From VGRW01 sp041498295 (GTDB lineage Bacteria; Myxococcota_A; UBA9160; SZUA-336), in the NCBI GenBank assembly GCA_041498295.1, contig JBGQIB010000004.1, positions 1 through 64,000 on the forward strand: a stretch of DNA of 64,000 nt, written 5' to 3'. This document shows positions 7,244 to 15,174 of this stretch, piece by piece. How positions within the stretch are numbered: the stretch's first letter is position 1; the number at the start of each line of letters is the position of its first letter. Under the pieces are notes generated by a model that did no database searches, was not told the DNA's origin, and worked only from the letters and a program-made list of their open reading frames with translations. A program made the translations under genes and the position numbers.

Positions 7244-8740
7244 TCAGGGCTCGACTTCGACACGGCGAGCGCGGATGCGCCAACACAGATTGGTGCAGCG
7301 CGCGGCCAGTCGCGCGTCGTGGGTCGCGAGCACGAGCGCACCGGGGTACTCCGCGAGCGCCTCCTCGAGCCGCTCGATCGACGGCAGATCGAGGTGATTC
7401 GTCGGCTCGTCGAGCACGAGCAGCCACGCGCGCTTCGCCAGGCCGAGCGCGAGCGCGAGCTTGCGCGCCTCGCCGGGTGACGGGCGCCGCGACTCGAGCA
7501 GCCGCCGAGGCTCGACGCCGAGCGCGGCGACCAGCGCGAAGAGACGCCCGCGCGTGTCCGAGTCGAGCGTCCGCGCCGCGTCGAGGAGCGCCAGCTCCTC
7601 GTCGGCGCCGAGCTCCTGCGGCAGCACGAGCAGACGCTCGCTCGGCACGCGCGCGCCGCGCAGTAGCGCGCGCAGCAAGGTCGTCTTGCCTGCGCCGTTC
7701 GGACCCGCGAGCCAGACGCGCGAGGCACGGCCAAGCGCGAGGTCGACTTCCTCGAGCACGAGGCGGGCGCCGGCGCAGATGCGCCGCTCCTGAACCAGCG
7801 CCAGGGTGGGGACGCGCGCCGGCTCCCAGTCGACGAAGAGGGCGCTGCCGACTTCCTTCGCGAGCTCCAGCTCCGACAATTCCGTGTGTAGGCGGTCGAG
7901 CGCGGTGTGAGTGCGCGCGATTTCGTGCCCGAGCTGCGTCACGGCGGAGCGCCGGCGCGTCTGCTTGAAGCGTCCGCGCGCGTCGCTGTCGTGGATGTTC
8001 TTCATGCGTTTGCTCGTGCGCATGCGCGCCCCGGCGTGCGCCTGCTCGGTACGGCGCTCGCCGATGCGCCGTTCGAGCGCGCGCGCGGCGTCTCGCAAGT
8101 TCGCGTGTCGCTCGCGCAGCTCCGCGTCCGCGCGTCGCCAGGTCTCGCGCGCGGCCGCGTACGCGCCGCGATAGGCCCGCGCGGATTCCCCCGCGACGCG
8201 CACTGTCTCGGCGCAGAGTGAGTCGAGCAGCTCGCGATCGTGCGAGACCAGAATTCCGATGCCCTCGAAGCGGCGCAGCGCCGCGACCAAGAGCGCGCGC
8301 GCCTCGTGGTCGAGGTGGTTCGTCGGCTCGTCTAGGACCAGAGCGCGCGGCGCGCTCGCGAGCGCCGCGCCGATCTGCCAGCGCTTCCGCTCGCCGGGCG
8401 AGAGCGTCGGCCAGCGCGCGAGCTCCTCGGGCACGAGCGCGAGCACCTCGCGCGTGCGCCGTGCGACACCGTCCTGTGTCGTCGCGAACGCCGCGATCTC
8501 CGTACCGAGCGCCTCGATCCGCTGCGGCACGAGCTGGAGCGCGAGCCAGCGCGGCTCGTGCACGACGCGCCCTGACTCGGGCTCGAGCTCGCGGGTCGCC
8601 AGCCGAAGCAAAGTCGTCTTGCCCGAGCCGTTCGCCCCGACGACGCCGGTCCAGCCGGGACCGAAGCGCAGCGACACGTCGCACAAGAGCGGCACGGAGT
8701 CACGAAACGAAAACGAGACGCGGTCGAAGGATACGTACAT
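7244..8740 (-). CDS. ABC-F family ATPase
   Basis: A 498-residue soluble protein with two ABC ATPase domains and no membrane segment, the ABC-F layout. Domain 1 has Walker A GANGSGKT, signature LSPGERKR and Walker B LVLDEPTNHLD. Domain 2 has Walker A GPNGAGKT, a signature-like PSPGEARK and a second LVLDEPTNHLD. Between them lies a charged, Arg-rich linker (about residues 190-290), the part that reaches into the ribosome in characterised members. ABC-F proteins act on translation (EttA-like) or protect ribosomes from antibiotics. The sequence does not show which applies here. ATG 8740 matches the family start MYVSFDRVSFSF. Confidence 0.92.
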   Translation of the reverse strand: MYVSFDRVSFSFRDSVPLLCDVSLRFGPGWTGVVGANGSGKTTLLRLATRELEPESGRVVHEPRWLALQLVPQRIEALGTEIAAFATTQDGVARRTREVLALVPEELARWPTLSPGERKRWQIGAALASAPRALVLDEPTNHLDHEARALLVAALRRFEGIGILVSHDRELLDSLCAETVRVAGESARAYRGAYAAARETWRRADAELRERHANLRDAARALERRIGERRTEQAHAGARMRTSKRMKNIHDSDARGRFKQTRRRSAVTQLGHEIARTHTALDRLHTELSELELAKEVGSALFVDWEPARVPTLALVQERRICAGARLVLEEVDLALGRASRVWLAGPNGAGKTTLLRALLRGARVPSERLLVLPQELGADEELALLDAARTLDSDTRGRLFALVAALGVEPRRLLESRRPSPGEARKLALALGLAKRAWLLVLDEPTNHLDLPSIERLEEALAEYPGALVLATHDARLAARCTNLCWRIRARRVEVEP

Positions 8741-8900
8741 GGAGCGAGCCTCGGGTCCCGCCGCGCGCGGGCGACGTGCGCCCGGCGACGGGGCCGGAAA
8801 GGGTTCGAGTCGAACGACTCAAGACCTCGGCTCTCAGCTCTTCAACGGATCCTCTCCTCGGAACGGATGGCCGGCACGCTACCGAGCGACCCGGCGCGCG

Positions 8901-9254
8901 TCAATGCGCGGGCTTGTCGACCTCGATCTTCAGGCGTCGCTCGAGCTCGAGATCGTCGCTCGGGCCGGGCGACAGCCTCCTCACCACGTCCGCGGGCGTG
9001 AGAAAGTCGATGCCATCGTTCGCTGCGTGCTTCTCGAGCACGACCAACTCGGGCTTGTAGCCCTGGCGCTTCAGGTAAACCGTGTGGTCCTTGTCGCGCC
9101 CGATCTCGAGCTTCGCGGGAGTTTGTCCCGCGAGCTTTCCGTCGAGGTAGATCTGCGCGCCCGGCGGATCGCTCTCTACGCCGACGTTCTGATACGCCGC
9201 GCATGCGAGACCCCCGGACGCGAGCACGAGAGACGCGAGAAGCTTCGCCTTCAC
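8901..9254 (-). CDS. PEGA-domain lipoprotein-like small protein
   Basis: A 117-residue exported protein. It starts at GTG 9254 with a signal peptide ending SGGLAC (Cys18 as possible lipid site, although the lipobox is imperfect). A PEGA-type beta domain follows: VGVESDPPGAQIYLDGKLAGQTPAKLEI, the usual 'sdPpGA.vyldG...GkTP' consensus, then a KDHTVYLKRQGYKP strand. A C-terminal 40-residue acidic/basic tail with DDLELERRLKIEV follows. PEGA domains are surface beta modules in S-layer, penicillin-binding and kinase-linked proteins. The gene is divergent from efp, with 48 bases between starts. Confidence 0.78.
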   Translation of the reverse strand: MKAKLLASLVLASGGLACAAYQNVGVESDPPGAQIYLDGKLAGQTPAKLEIGRDKDHTVYLKRQGYKPELVVLEKHAANDGIDFLTPADVVRRLSPGPSDDLELERRLKIEVDKPAH

Positions 9255-9302
9255 GCGCGGCAGTTTACAGCTCCCGTGCCGGCGGGCTAAGGTCGGCACC
9301 CC

Positions 9303-9851
9303 TTGGCACTGATCGACACCACGCAAATGCGGCAGGGAACCTTCGTCGAGATCAGCGGTGACCCCCACGTGATCGTCACGTATCAGCACGTGAAACCCGG
9401 CAAGGGCAGCGCATTCGTGCGCATGCGCTTGAAGAGCTTGACCACGGGAGCGGTGCTCGACAAGACGATCAAGAGCGGTGAGACCTTGCCCGCCGCCGAG
9501 ATCGCCAAGCGCCAGATGCAGTATCTCTACGATTCCGGTGACAGCCTCGTGCTCATGGACCAGGAAAATTACGAACAGCTCGAGGTTCCGCGCGCGAACA
9601 TCGAGAACGTCGATCTCATGACCGAGAACTGCCTGGTCGAGGTGCTGCTGCACGCCGAGCGACCGATCATGGTGGAGCTGCCGAACTTCGTGATCCTCGA
9701 AGTCGCCCAGACCGATCCTCCGGATCGCCAGGGCAAGATGAAGGCGGCGACACTCTCGACCGGCGCGGTCGTGCAGGTACCTGCCTTCATCTCGCGCGGC
9801 GAGAAGCTGAAGATCGACACGCGCGAGCGGAAGTACGTCGAGCGCGCCTGA
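9303..9851 (+). CDS. efp: Translation elongation factor P
   Basis: A 182-residue EF-P, which relieves ribosome stalling at polyproline. Three beta-barrel domains are recognisable: KOW-like domain I, the OB domain beginning ENVDLMTENCLVEV, and the C-terminal ATLSTGAVVQVPAFISRGEKLKIDTR. The tip loop HVKPGKGSAF places the modifiable lysine at residue 34, exactly as in E. coli EF-P. That position supports the TTG start at 9303; the next Met (residue 9) would truncate the first strand. A KPGKG tip points away from EarP rhamnosylation, which needs Arg, but no modification enzyme is in this window. Confidence 0.97.
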   Translation: MALIDTTQMRQGTFVEISGDPHVIVTYQHVKPGKGSAFVRMRLKSLTTGAVLDKTIKSGETLPAAEIAKRQMQYLYDSGDSLVLMDQENYEQLEVPRANIENVDLMTENCLVEVLLHAERPIMVELPNFVILEVAQTDPPDRQGKMKAATLSTGAVVQVPAFISRGEKLKIDTRERKYVERA

Positions 9852-9852
9852 G

Positions 9853-10062
9853 CTAGCTCGGCAGGGCGTCGAAGACGACGCGCAGCTCCGGCGGTGAGCG
9901 GAAGCCTCGCGGAGCCGCGCGAAGAGCTCGTGCAGTGACTGGGACGCCGCCAGACCGCGCGCCGGCGGTGGAGCGGGCCCTCCCCCCGCCACACTGCGTA
10001 GCGGGGTACGGATCGCCCTACTGCGAGCGCATGTCGAACGTCGTCGACGGGGCATCGCTCAT
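9853..10062 (-). pseudogene. Broken frame coupled to the DUF35 gene
   Basis: An ATG at 10062 overlaps the stop of the DUF35 gene by four bases (ATGA), exactly as intact coupled genes in this window do. The frame begins MSDAPSTTFDMRSQ and hits TAG at codon 15. Reading on in the same frame gives another 55 codons ending FRSPPELRVVFDALPS and TAG. The tail reads like real protein, while the middle is low in information. I read this as the remnant of a fourth gene of the operon, lost by a nonsense mutation and an internal deletion or frameshift. A sequencing error is the alternative. I cannot name the ancestral product. Confidence 0.4.
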
Positions 10063-10484
10063 CGCAATGCTCTCCCGACGCCGAGCCGAAACACCGGCAG
10101 CGGCGTTCCGTCGCTCGCCGTCTCGAACGCGACGCTGACTCGGTCGCCGGAGCGCACCGCCCCGGACTCACCCGCGGCGAGCCGCGCGGGAATGCGCACG
10201 CCTTCGTCGAGGTCTACCAACAGCAGTGTGAGCGGCAGTTTCCCCTCCAGCTCGGGCGCGCTCGAGCGTGTGAGTCGGCCGTGTCCGAAGATGCGTCCCA
10301 TGCCCGCGGCCTCGCGCCACTCGAGCGCCGTCGAGCCGCACGCGCCGCAGCGCGCGCGCAGTGGGAACACGCTCGCGCCGCAGCTCGCGCAGCGCTGCAG
10401 CGCCCGCACGCCGCGCGCGGCGGCCTCGAAGTAGGGCCGCGCGCGCTCCGCGGGATCGATCGGCTTCGCGGCGTCGCTCGCCAT
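10059..10484 (-). CDS. DUF35-type Zn-ribbon/OB-fold protein
   Basis: A 141-residue acyl-CoA-binding-type OB protein. After a short helix there is a rubredoxin-like zinc ribbon with CASCG (about residues 32-36) and CGACG (about 46-50), followed by an OB fold (GRIFGHGRLTRSSAPELEGKLPLTLLLVDLDEGVRI). This is the architecture of DUF35 proteins such as ChsH2, which partner thiolase-like proteins or MaoC hydratases. It lies five bases downstream of the thiolase-like gene and is followed by a broken coupled frame. A joint complex with the neighbouring thiolase-like protein is strongly suggested by this order. Confidence 0.9.
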   Translation of the reverse strand: MASDAAKPIDPAERARPYFEAAARGVRALQRCASCGASVFPLRARCGACGSTALEWREAAGMGRIFGHGRLTRSSAPELEGKLPLTLLLVDLDEGVRIPARLAAGESGAVRSGDRVSVAFETASDGTPLPVFRLGVGRALR

Positions 10485-10489
10485 CGCCG

Positions 10490-11662
10490 CTAGCCGAGCG
10501 TGTGCGGCGACAGCACCAGCGTCGCGTGGTGGTTGAAGATGCCGCCGTTGCCGGAGACGGCGATGCGCGCGTTACGCGCGGCCTGGCGCTCGGCGCCGTC
10601 GCCGCGCGCCTGTATCACGGCTTCGGAGATCGGCGTCATGCCCCACATGTAGTACGAGGAGAGCATCCCTCCACCCGTGTTCATGGGCAGCGCGCCGCCG
10701 GGCGCAAGCGCGCCGCTCGCCGCGAACGGTCCGCCCTCACCGCGCTTGCAGAAGCCGTAGTCCTCGAGCGTGGTCAGCACCGTGAACGTGTAGCAGTCGT
10801 AGATCTGACACTGTTCGATGTCGGCCGGCGCGCAGCCCGCCATCGCGAACGCGGCGCTCGAGCTGCGCTGCGCGAGGCTCGGGCTCGCGTCGTTCCACTC
10901 GAGCTGATGCGCCTGGCCGACGCCGTGCACGTACACCGGCGGCCGCGGTCGTGTGCGCGCGCGCTCGGCGCTGGTCACGATCACGCAGATGGCGCCGTTC
11001 GAGACGAGACAGCAGTCGAGCACGTGAAAGGGTGCCACGACCCAGGGGGACGCGTGATACTCCGCGAGCGAAAGCGGCTCGCGCATCGTCGCGCGCGGAT
11101 TCCTCGCCGCCCACGCGCGCGCCGTAAGCGCGATCGCGCCGAGCTGGTCCTGGGTCGTGCCGTACACGTCCATGTGTCGCTGCGCGTGCAGCGCGTAGAA
11201 CGGAATCGGACCGGCGAAGCCGAGCGACGGAACGACGGAGCCGAGCCCCGGTCGGCGCGCCCGCGCAGCGCCGTACGCCTGCCCCGCGCGCTGTCCGCGC
11301 ACGAGCGGCGCATCGGCGAACACACAGGCGACGTTGCGCGCGAGCCCGTGGTGCACGGCCATGGCGGCGTACTGCACCATCTGCCCCGCGCTCGAGCCGT
11401 AGGCGTTCATCTGCGTGAGCAACGAGAGATCGCGTAGCCCGAGCGTCTGCACGAGCGACAGATCGATGCCCTGGCTGATGCCCGCGTTCAGCAGCAAGCC
11501 GTCGAGCTCGCTCTTCGCGAGGCCGGCATCCGCGAGCGCGGCGAGCACGGCCTCCGCGGCGAAATCCGACGCGCTGCGCTCGTAGACGCGCCCGAGCTCG
11601 GTCATCCCCAGACCGCAGATTGCGGTCGCACCCGCTAGTGAGTCGCGCGAAGTCAGCGTCAC
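10490..11662 (-). CDS. Thiolase-superfamily protein (SCPx/Ltp2-like) without the thiolase Cys
   Basis: A 390-residue thiolase-fold protein of the SCPx/lipid-transfer-protein branch. Family segments are ICGLGMTELGR at the N terminus, IYDCYTFTVLTTLEDYGFC (residues 287-305), MNTGGGML and the C-terminal SGNGGIFNHHATLVLS. At the position of the nucleophilic Cys of degradative thiolases the sequence reads NAYGSSAGQMVQYA, so the Cys is absent. The Ltp2 and DitF aldolase-type members also lack it and work with a DUF35 partner, as present here. Retro-aldol cleavage of a side-chain acyl-CoA is therefore a better guess than thiolysis, but it remains inference. GTG 11662 overlaps the MFS stop by four bases. 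Confidence 0.85.
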   Translation of the reverse strand: MTLTSRDSLAGATAICGLGMTELGRVYERSASDFAAEAVLAALADAGLAKSELDGLLLNAGISQGIDLSLVQTLGLRDLSLLTQMNAYGSSAGQMVQYAAMAVHHGLARNVACVFADAPLVRGQRAGQAYGAARARRPGLGSVVPSLGFAGPIPFYALHAQRHMDVYGTTQDQLGAIALTARAWAARNPRATMREPLSLAEYHASPWVVAPFHVLDCCLVSNGAICVIVTSAERARTRPRPPVYVHGVGQAHQLEWNDASPSLAQRSSSAAFAMAGCAPADIEQCQIYDCYTFTVLTTLEDYGFCKRGEGGPFAASGALAPGGALPMNTGGGMLSSYYMWGMTPISEAVIQARGDGAERQAARNARIAVSGNGGIFNHHATLVLSPHTLG

Positions 11663-12885
11663 TCGAGCTCCCGAATGCGCGTGAACGCCAAGAACCCGGC
11701 GATCACCGCGAGCATCGCTACGCCCGCGAGCCCGCAGGCGACGAGCGGCCCGAAGTGCGCCACCAAGAGACCCGAGACCGGCGCACCGAGGAGGCCCGAC
11801 GCGCCCATCGTCGAGAGACTGTAGACCGAGAGCACGCGCCCGCGGTGCGCGGGCGGCGCCTTCTCCTGGAACAGCGTGCGACTCGCGTTCATGAACATCG
11901 CTCCGCCGAGCCCGAACAGGAACACGACCACGAGCGCCAGCCAAAACGGCAGACCCAAGCCGAGTGCGATCATGCACAGCGCGCCGATCGCGAGTGAGCC
12001 GAGCTGAGCCATGCCTTTCCGGCGCAGGCCGCCGCGCGCCAGGATCCACGCGGAGCTCGCGATGATGCCGAGCGGGAAGCAGCCGAATAGAAGCGACAGA
12101 TCCGCGAGATCTCCGCCGTAGTAGTCGCGCACGAGCAGCGGAAACACGACCAGGAACGGGCCAATGAAGAATACGCCGAGGGCGATCGCGAGCAGCGCGA
12201 CCGGTCCCAGCACCGGCGAGCGCGCGACTTCGCCCACGCCCTCGAGGAACTCTCGGACCGAGAGCGTGGCGCGCTTCGGCCGGTCGCTGCGCGCGCGGCG
12301 CGGCAGGCGCGCGATCGCCGGCGCGCCCGCGAGCAAGATCGTGGCCTGGATCGCAATCAGCGCCACGATGCCCACGCTCGCGCCGATGCGCGCGGAGAAC
12401 GAGCCGAGCGCCTGCATGCTCCACTGAGTCATCGTCAGCACGCTCACCGCGCGCATCAGGTTCCCGCCCGAGACATCGGACAGAAGCGCGTCGCGCGCCG
12501 GCATCAGGAACGCGCTCACGGTTCCCATTCCGATTCCGTAGGCGACGACGAGCGGCATCGAGAGCGCGCCCGCGTGCACGCCGAAGGCGAGCGCCGCAGT
12601 GAGTGCAGATGCGACTCCGTGCAGGGCGATCAAGAGCCGACGCCGATCCGCGCGGTCCGCGACCGCGCCGCCGATCAGGATCAACGCCACCGTCGGCAGT
12701 TGGCTCGACGACTGCGCGAGCGCCAGCGCGCCGCCGCCCCCGCGCAGCTGTTGAGTCACGAGCGCGGGCACGATCACCCCGTTCAAACCGAACGACAGGA
12801 ACCATGTCCCGGCGCCGACGACGTACCAAAGCCACGCGCTCGAGGCCGCGGGCAGGCTTTCGACCCGCATCACCACGGCGGGCAT
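11659..12885 (-). CDS. MFS transporter, EntS-like exporter family
   Basis: A 408-residue major facilitator with about twelve hydrophobic segments. The MFS loop 2-3 motif is readable as GGAVADRADRRRLL, and the related loop in the second half as FGLGGAMFMNASRTLFQEKAPPAHRGR, which resembles the EntS/'MFS_3' exporters. It is the first gene of an operon with the thiolase-like and DUF35 genes (four-base overlap at 11659-11662), so the cargo may be related to their acyl or steroid-like substrate. Start ATG 12885; a second ATG at 12870 is also possible. No substrate can be assigned from sequence. Confidence 0.85.
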   Translation of the reverse strand: MPAVVMRVESLPAASSAWLWYVVGAGTWFLSFGLNGVIVPALVTQQLRGGGGALALAQSSSQLPTVALILIGGAVADRADRRRLLIALHGVASALTAALAFGVHAGALSMPLVVAYGIGMGTVSAFLMPARDALLSDVSGGNLMRAVSVLTMTQWSMQALGSFSARIGASVGIVALIAIQATILLAGAPAIARLPRRARSDRPKRATLSVREFLEGVGEVARSPVLGPVALLAIALGVFFIGPFLVVFPLLVRDYYGGDLADLSLLFGCFPLGIIASSAWILARGGLRRKGMAQLGSLAIGALCMIALGLGLPFWLALVVVFLFGLGGAMFMNASRTLFQEKAPPAHRGRVLSVYSLSTMGASGLLGAPVSGLLVAHFGPLVACGLAGVAMLAVIAGFLAFTRIRELE

Positions 12886-12940
12886 TGTCGCACACGCCCG
12901 CTCCTCGACAGACCCGGCGCGGCAGGCGACGTTTCGCCGC

Positions 12941-13717
12941 GTGATCCCCGACGTCTCCGATCTCGACGAAGCCTACGGCCGCACGACCGCGCGCTTCTAC
13001 GACGCCGCGTACGAGCGCAGCCCACAGGTGGCCGGCGACTTCGACTTCTACTGCTCGCTCGCTCGCGAAGGCGCGGGTCCCGTGCTCGAGCTCGGCTGTG
13101 GCACGGGTCGCGTGCTGCTGCGCATCGCGGAGGACGGCTTTCCGTGTACCGGTCTCGACGCCTCGCGCCACATGCTCGACGCGCTGCGCGCGAAGTCGCG
13201 TTTCCCGAACCTGCGCCTCGTGCACGCGCCGATGCAGCGCTTCGACCTCGGTCACGATCGTTTCACGCTGATCTTCTCGGCGTTCCGCGTGTTCCAGCAC
13301 CTCTACACCGTCGAGGATCAGCTCGCGTGTCTCGCCTGCGTCCGGCGCCATCTCGCGCCCGGCGGCCGCTTCGCGTTCGACGTGTTCGCGCCACGGCTCG
13401 CGCGCATGGCGGAGCCCGAGCAAGCGGAGCAGGTCGACGCGCGCTTCGAGCTCGCCGGCGAGTCCGTCGTCCGCTACGCGACGCTGTCTCGGGACCCCGT
13501 CGCCCAGCTGCTCGACGTGCGCTTCCGCTACGAGCGAAGCCGCGCCGGCGAGATCGTTGGCAACGAAGAGGCGCGCTTCCGCATGCGCTGGTTCTGGCGC
13601 TTCGAGCTCGAGCACCTGCTCGCGCGCGCGGGCTTCGGCGAGGTCGTGCTGTACGGTGACTTCGACCGGCGGCCGATTGGCGCCGACACACCGGCGTTCA
13701 TCGTGAGTGCGCGCTAG
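12941..13717 (+). CDS. Class I SAM-dependent methyltransferase
   Basis: A 258-residue methyltransferase. Motif I is PVLELGCGTGRVLLRIA (glycine loop at residues 51-56), followed by the acidic GLDAS loop for the ribose and the 'HLAPGGRFAFDVF' post-II strand. The C-terminal part carries a curved beta-sheet with RFRMRWFWRFELEHLLARAGF, common in small-molecule methyltransferases. The substrate is unknown. GTG 12941 starts 55 bases from the divergent MFS gene. The TAG stop coincides with the TAG of the IS remnant on the other strand, suggesting the element inserted right at the 3' end of this gene. Confidence 0.85.
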   Translation: MIPDVSDLDEAYGRTTARFYDAAYERSPQVAGDFDFYCSLAREGAGPVLELGCGTGRVLLRIAEDGFPCTGLDASRHMLDALRAKSRFPNLRLVHAPMQRFDLGHDRFTLIFSAFRVFQHLYTVEDQLACLACVRRHLAPGGRFAFDVFAPRLARMAEPEQAEQVDARFELAGESVVRYATLSRDPVAQLLDVRFRYERSRAGEIVGNEEARFRMRWFWRFELEHLLARAGFGEVVLYGDFDRRPIGADTPAFIVSAR

Positions 13718-13910
13718 CTGTGGGTTCTCAGGAGGTTGTTCAGGATCATGAGCACCTCCGGAGGCAAGTGAGCGGGGCGAGATTGCGAGCGCTCGGTGGG
13801 GTCGTTCGGTGTTGTAGTACCGCAGCCACTCCGGCAGCGCTGCGATGCGGCGGAGCGAGCTGCGATAGGCGCGAGCGTAGGCCCAGCCGCAGCGAGCCGC
13901 GTTGATCGGC
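13714..13910 (-). pseudogene. IS481-type transposase C-terminal remnant
   Basis: The minus strand encodes GWAYARAYRSSLRRI and then LPEWLRYYNTERPHRAL, the conserved end of the DDE integrase core of IS481-like transposases, including the 'YYN..RPH.AL' motif. The frame then shifts by one and ends with LPPEVLMILNNLLRTHS and a stop at 13714. The 'NNLL.THS'-like tail is typical of the family. Everything upstream (the N-terminal HTH and catalytic Asp residues) is missing, and the reading frame is broken, so the element is dead. It abuts the methyltransferase stop. No paired inverted repeat could be found by eye. Confidence 0.72.
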
Positions 13911-14044
13911 AGGTCACGCCGCCGTTGAGCGTCAGCCTCCGCCCCGCCAGAGCCTGACAACATGCCCAAAGCTCTCTTGCCATGCGCGGCGGATCCGCGG
14001 AGAATGCGAGATAGAGCCCATTCTGAACGGCGGAAGGACTGATC

Positions 14045-14737
14045 ATGAGGAAGTTTTTCGCCTTGGCCGTCATCGCGACGGCACTCACAGTCGGCAGCGT
14101 CGCGAAGGCGACGGTATTCATCGATGTGACTCTACAGAGTCCTGGATCCCAGTTGTTCGACATCACGGTGAGCGTCACCGACGCGACCCGAGTGGGCGGC
14201 ATCGCCCTCCTCGCGAATCCGAACGTGACTGCGCTCACCCTGAACGCTGCGAACACGGGAATCGATCCCCTGTTGAGCGGGATGATGATCGACGTCCTCG
14301 GTGATGGCACCACGAACGCGATCGGCATCAAAAATACGGCCGCGGGCGTCGCGATCGCCTTCGGGCCGGCGCCGGTGCTCATCGGCACGCTGACGATCGT
14401 GAACACGACCTGCAACACGCCGTTTCCGTCTTGCGCGAACCCAGACATTCGCCCGGGTGATGAGCTGTACGGCTACACGGCTTCGCGTGACGACGCGACC
14501 GCTTCGCCGATCATCGACACCGTCGTGCGTGAGCATACGGCGTTCCCGGAGCCGGCGTCCGTTGTGCTGCTCGGCCTCGCCCTCGCCTTCAAGCTCGTCC
14601 AGTATGTCGTTGGGCGCGCGCTAGCTAGCGCACCTTCACGACGATCGAGCCGAACACCGCGTGACCCTCGATGCGCAGCACCGGCGGCTCCTCGTCGGGG
14701 TCCGACGCGTAGCCGGGCGCGCGCTCCTGCCCGGTGA
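14045..14737 (+). CDS. Secreted PEP-CTERM-type protein with aberrant C terminus
   Basis: A 230-residue exported protein. The N-terminal signal MRKFFALAVIATALTVGSVAKA is followed by a beta-rich, Asn/Thr-rich domain resembling cohesin-like folds of PEP-CTERM proteins (ITVSVTDATRVGGIALL). Residues 168-182 read PEPASVVLLGLALAF, the start of a PEP-CTERM sorting signal. Instead of ending in a short Arg cluster, the frame runs on through KLVQYVVGR into about 45 Arg/Pro-rich residues that overlap the convergent gene by 113 bases. In another frame a stop (TAG, 14621) lies just after the hydrophobic stretch. A frameshift near 14590 that destroyed the normal end is likely. Confidence 0.65.
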   Translation: MRKFFALAVIATALTVGSVAKATVFIDVTLQSPGSQLFDITVSVTDATRVGGIALLANPNVTALTLNAANTGIDPLLSGMMIDVLGDGTTNAIGIKNTAAGVAIAFGPAPVLIGTLTIVNTTCNTPFPSCANPDIRPGDELYGYTASRDDATASPIIDTVVREHTAFPEPASVVLLGLALAFKLVQYVVGRALASAPSRRSSRTPRDPRCAAPAAPRRGPTRSRARAPAR

Positions 14738-15074
14738 CTCTGCGGATCTGATCGGCGAGGAAGCGGCGTACGCGTCCGCCCGTATCGCGCTGCTCCACGC
14801 TGCCGAGCACCGCGGATGCGGCGAGCTCCACCTCGAGGTCGGCGGGCACGACGATCTCGATCGAGCCGAACAGCGCAAGCGTCTCGAGCACGGTGACTCC
14901 GGGCGCGAGCAAGGCCTGCGTGAAGTCGAGATTCACGTTGCCGAAGCACGCGCGTACGCGGGTCTCCTCTGCGGGCAGCCACTCGCCGCGGCGCGCGGTC
15001 GACGAAAACACGGCCGAGATCGTCTCGGGCTCCAGCGGATCGTCGAGCTCGCTGCCGCGCGCGCGTTCGTTCAT
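14625..15074 (-). CDS. LiaF-C-terminal-like (DUF2154) domain protein
   Basis: A 149-residue protein whose core follows the pattern of the LiaF/YvqF C-terminal beta-helix: SAVFSSTARRGEW, then 'FGNVNLDFTQA', 'LALFGSIEIVVPADLEVE' and 'AVLGSVEQRD', ending with HAVFGSIVVKVR. In Firmicutes LiaF this domain regulates the cell-envelope stress kinase LiaS. Isolated cytosolic copies are widespread in Gram-negative bacteria with no known role. There is no membrane segment here, unlike full LiaF. The predicted ATG start is at 15074. The 3' end is overlapped by the run-on of the PEP-CTERM gene, and the palindrome GCGCTAGCTAGCGC sits across its stop. Confidence 0.72.
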   Translation of the reverse strand: MNERARGSELDDPLEPETISAVFSSTARRGEWLPAEETRVRACFGNVNLDFTQALLAPGVTVLETLALFGSIEIVVPADLEVELAASAVLGSVEQRDTGGRVRRFLADQIRRVTGQERAPGYASDPDEEPPVLRIEGHAVFGSIVVKVR

Positions 15075-15174
15075 CTCGATCCGCGATCATGACACAGGCG
15101 TGCGCGCTTGCGGGCGGCGGATGCGCAGCGCAAGATCCCGGCGCCCCGGACCTGAGCCGGGAGATGGGAGACCC

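Noticed and set aside
8800..8830. A tRNA-like T-arm (GGTTCGAGTCGAAC) upstream of the ABC-F gene.
   Set aside because: No acceptor, D or anticodon arms can be folded around it; it is a short local inverted repeat.
10490..13969. A single open frame of 1159 codons on the minus strand.
   Set aside because: High GC removes stop codons. The 3' third is the thiolase-like gene and the 5' end includes the IS remnant; the middle is the shadow of the MFS and methyltransferase genes.
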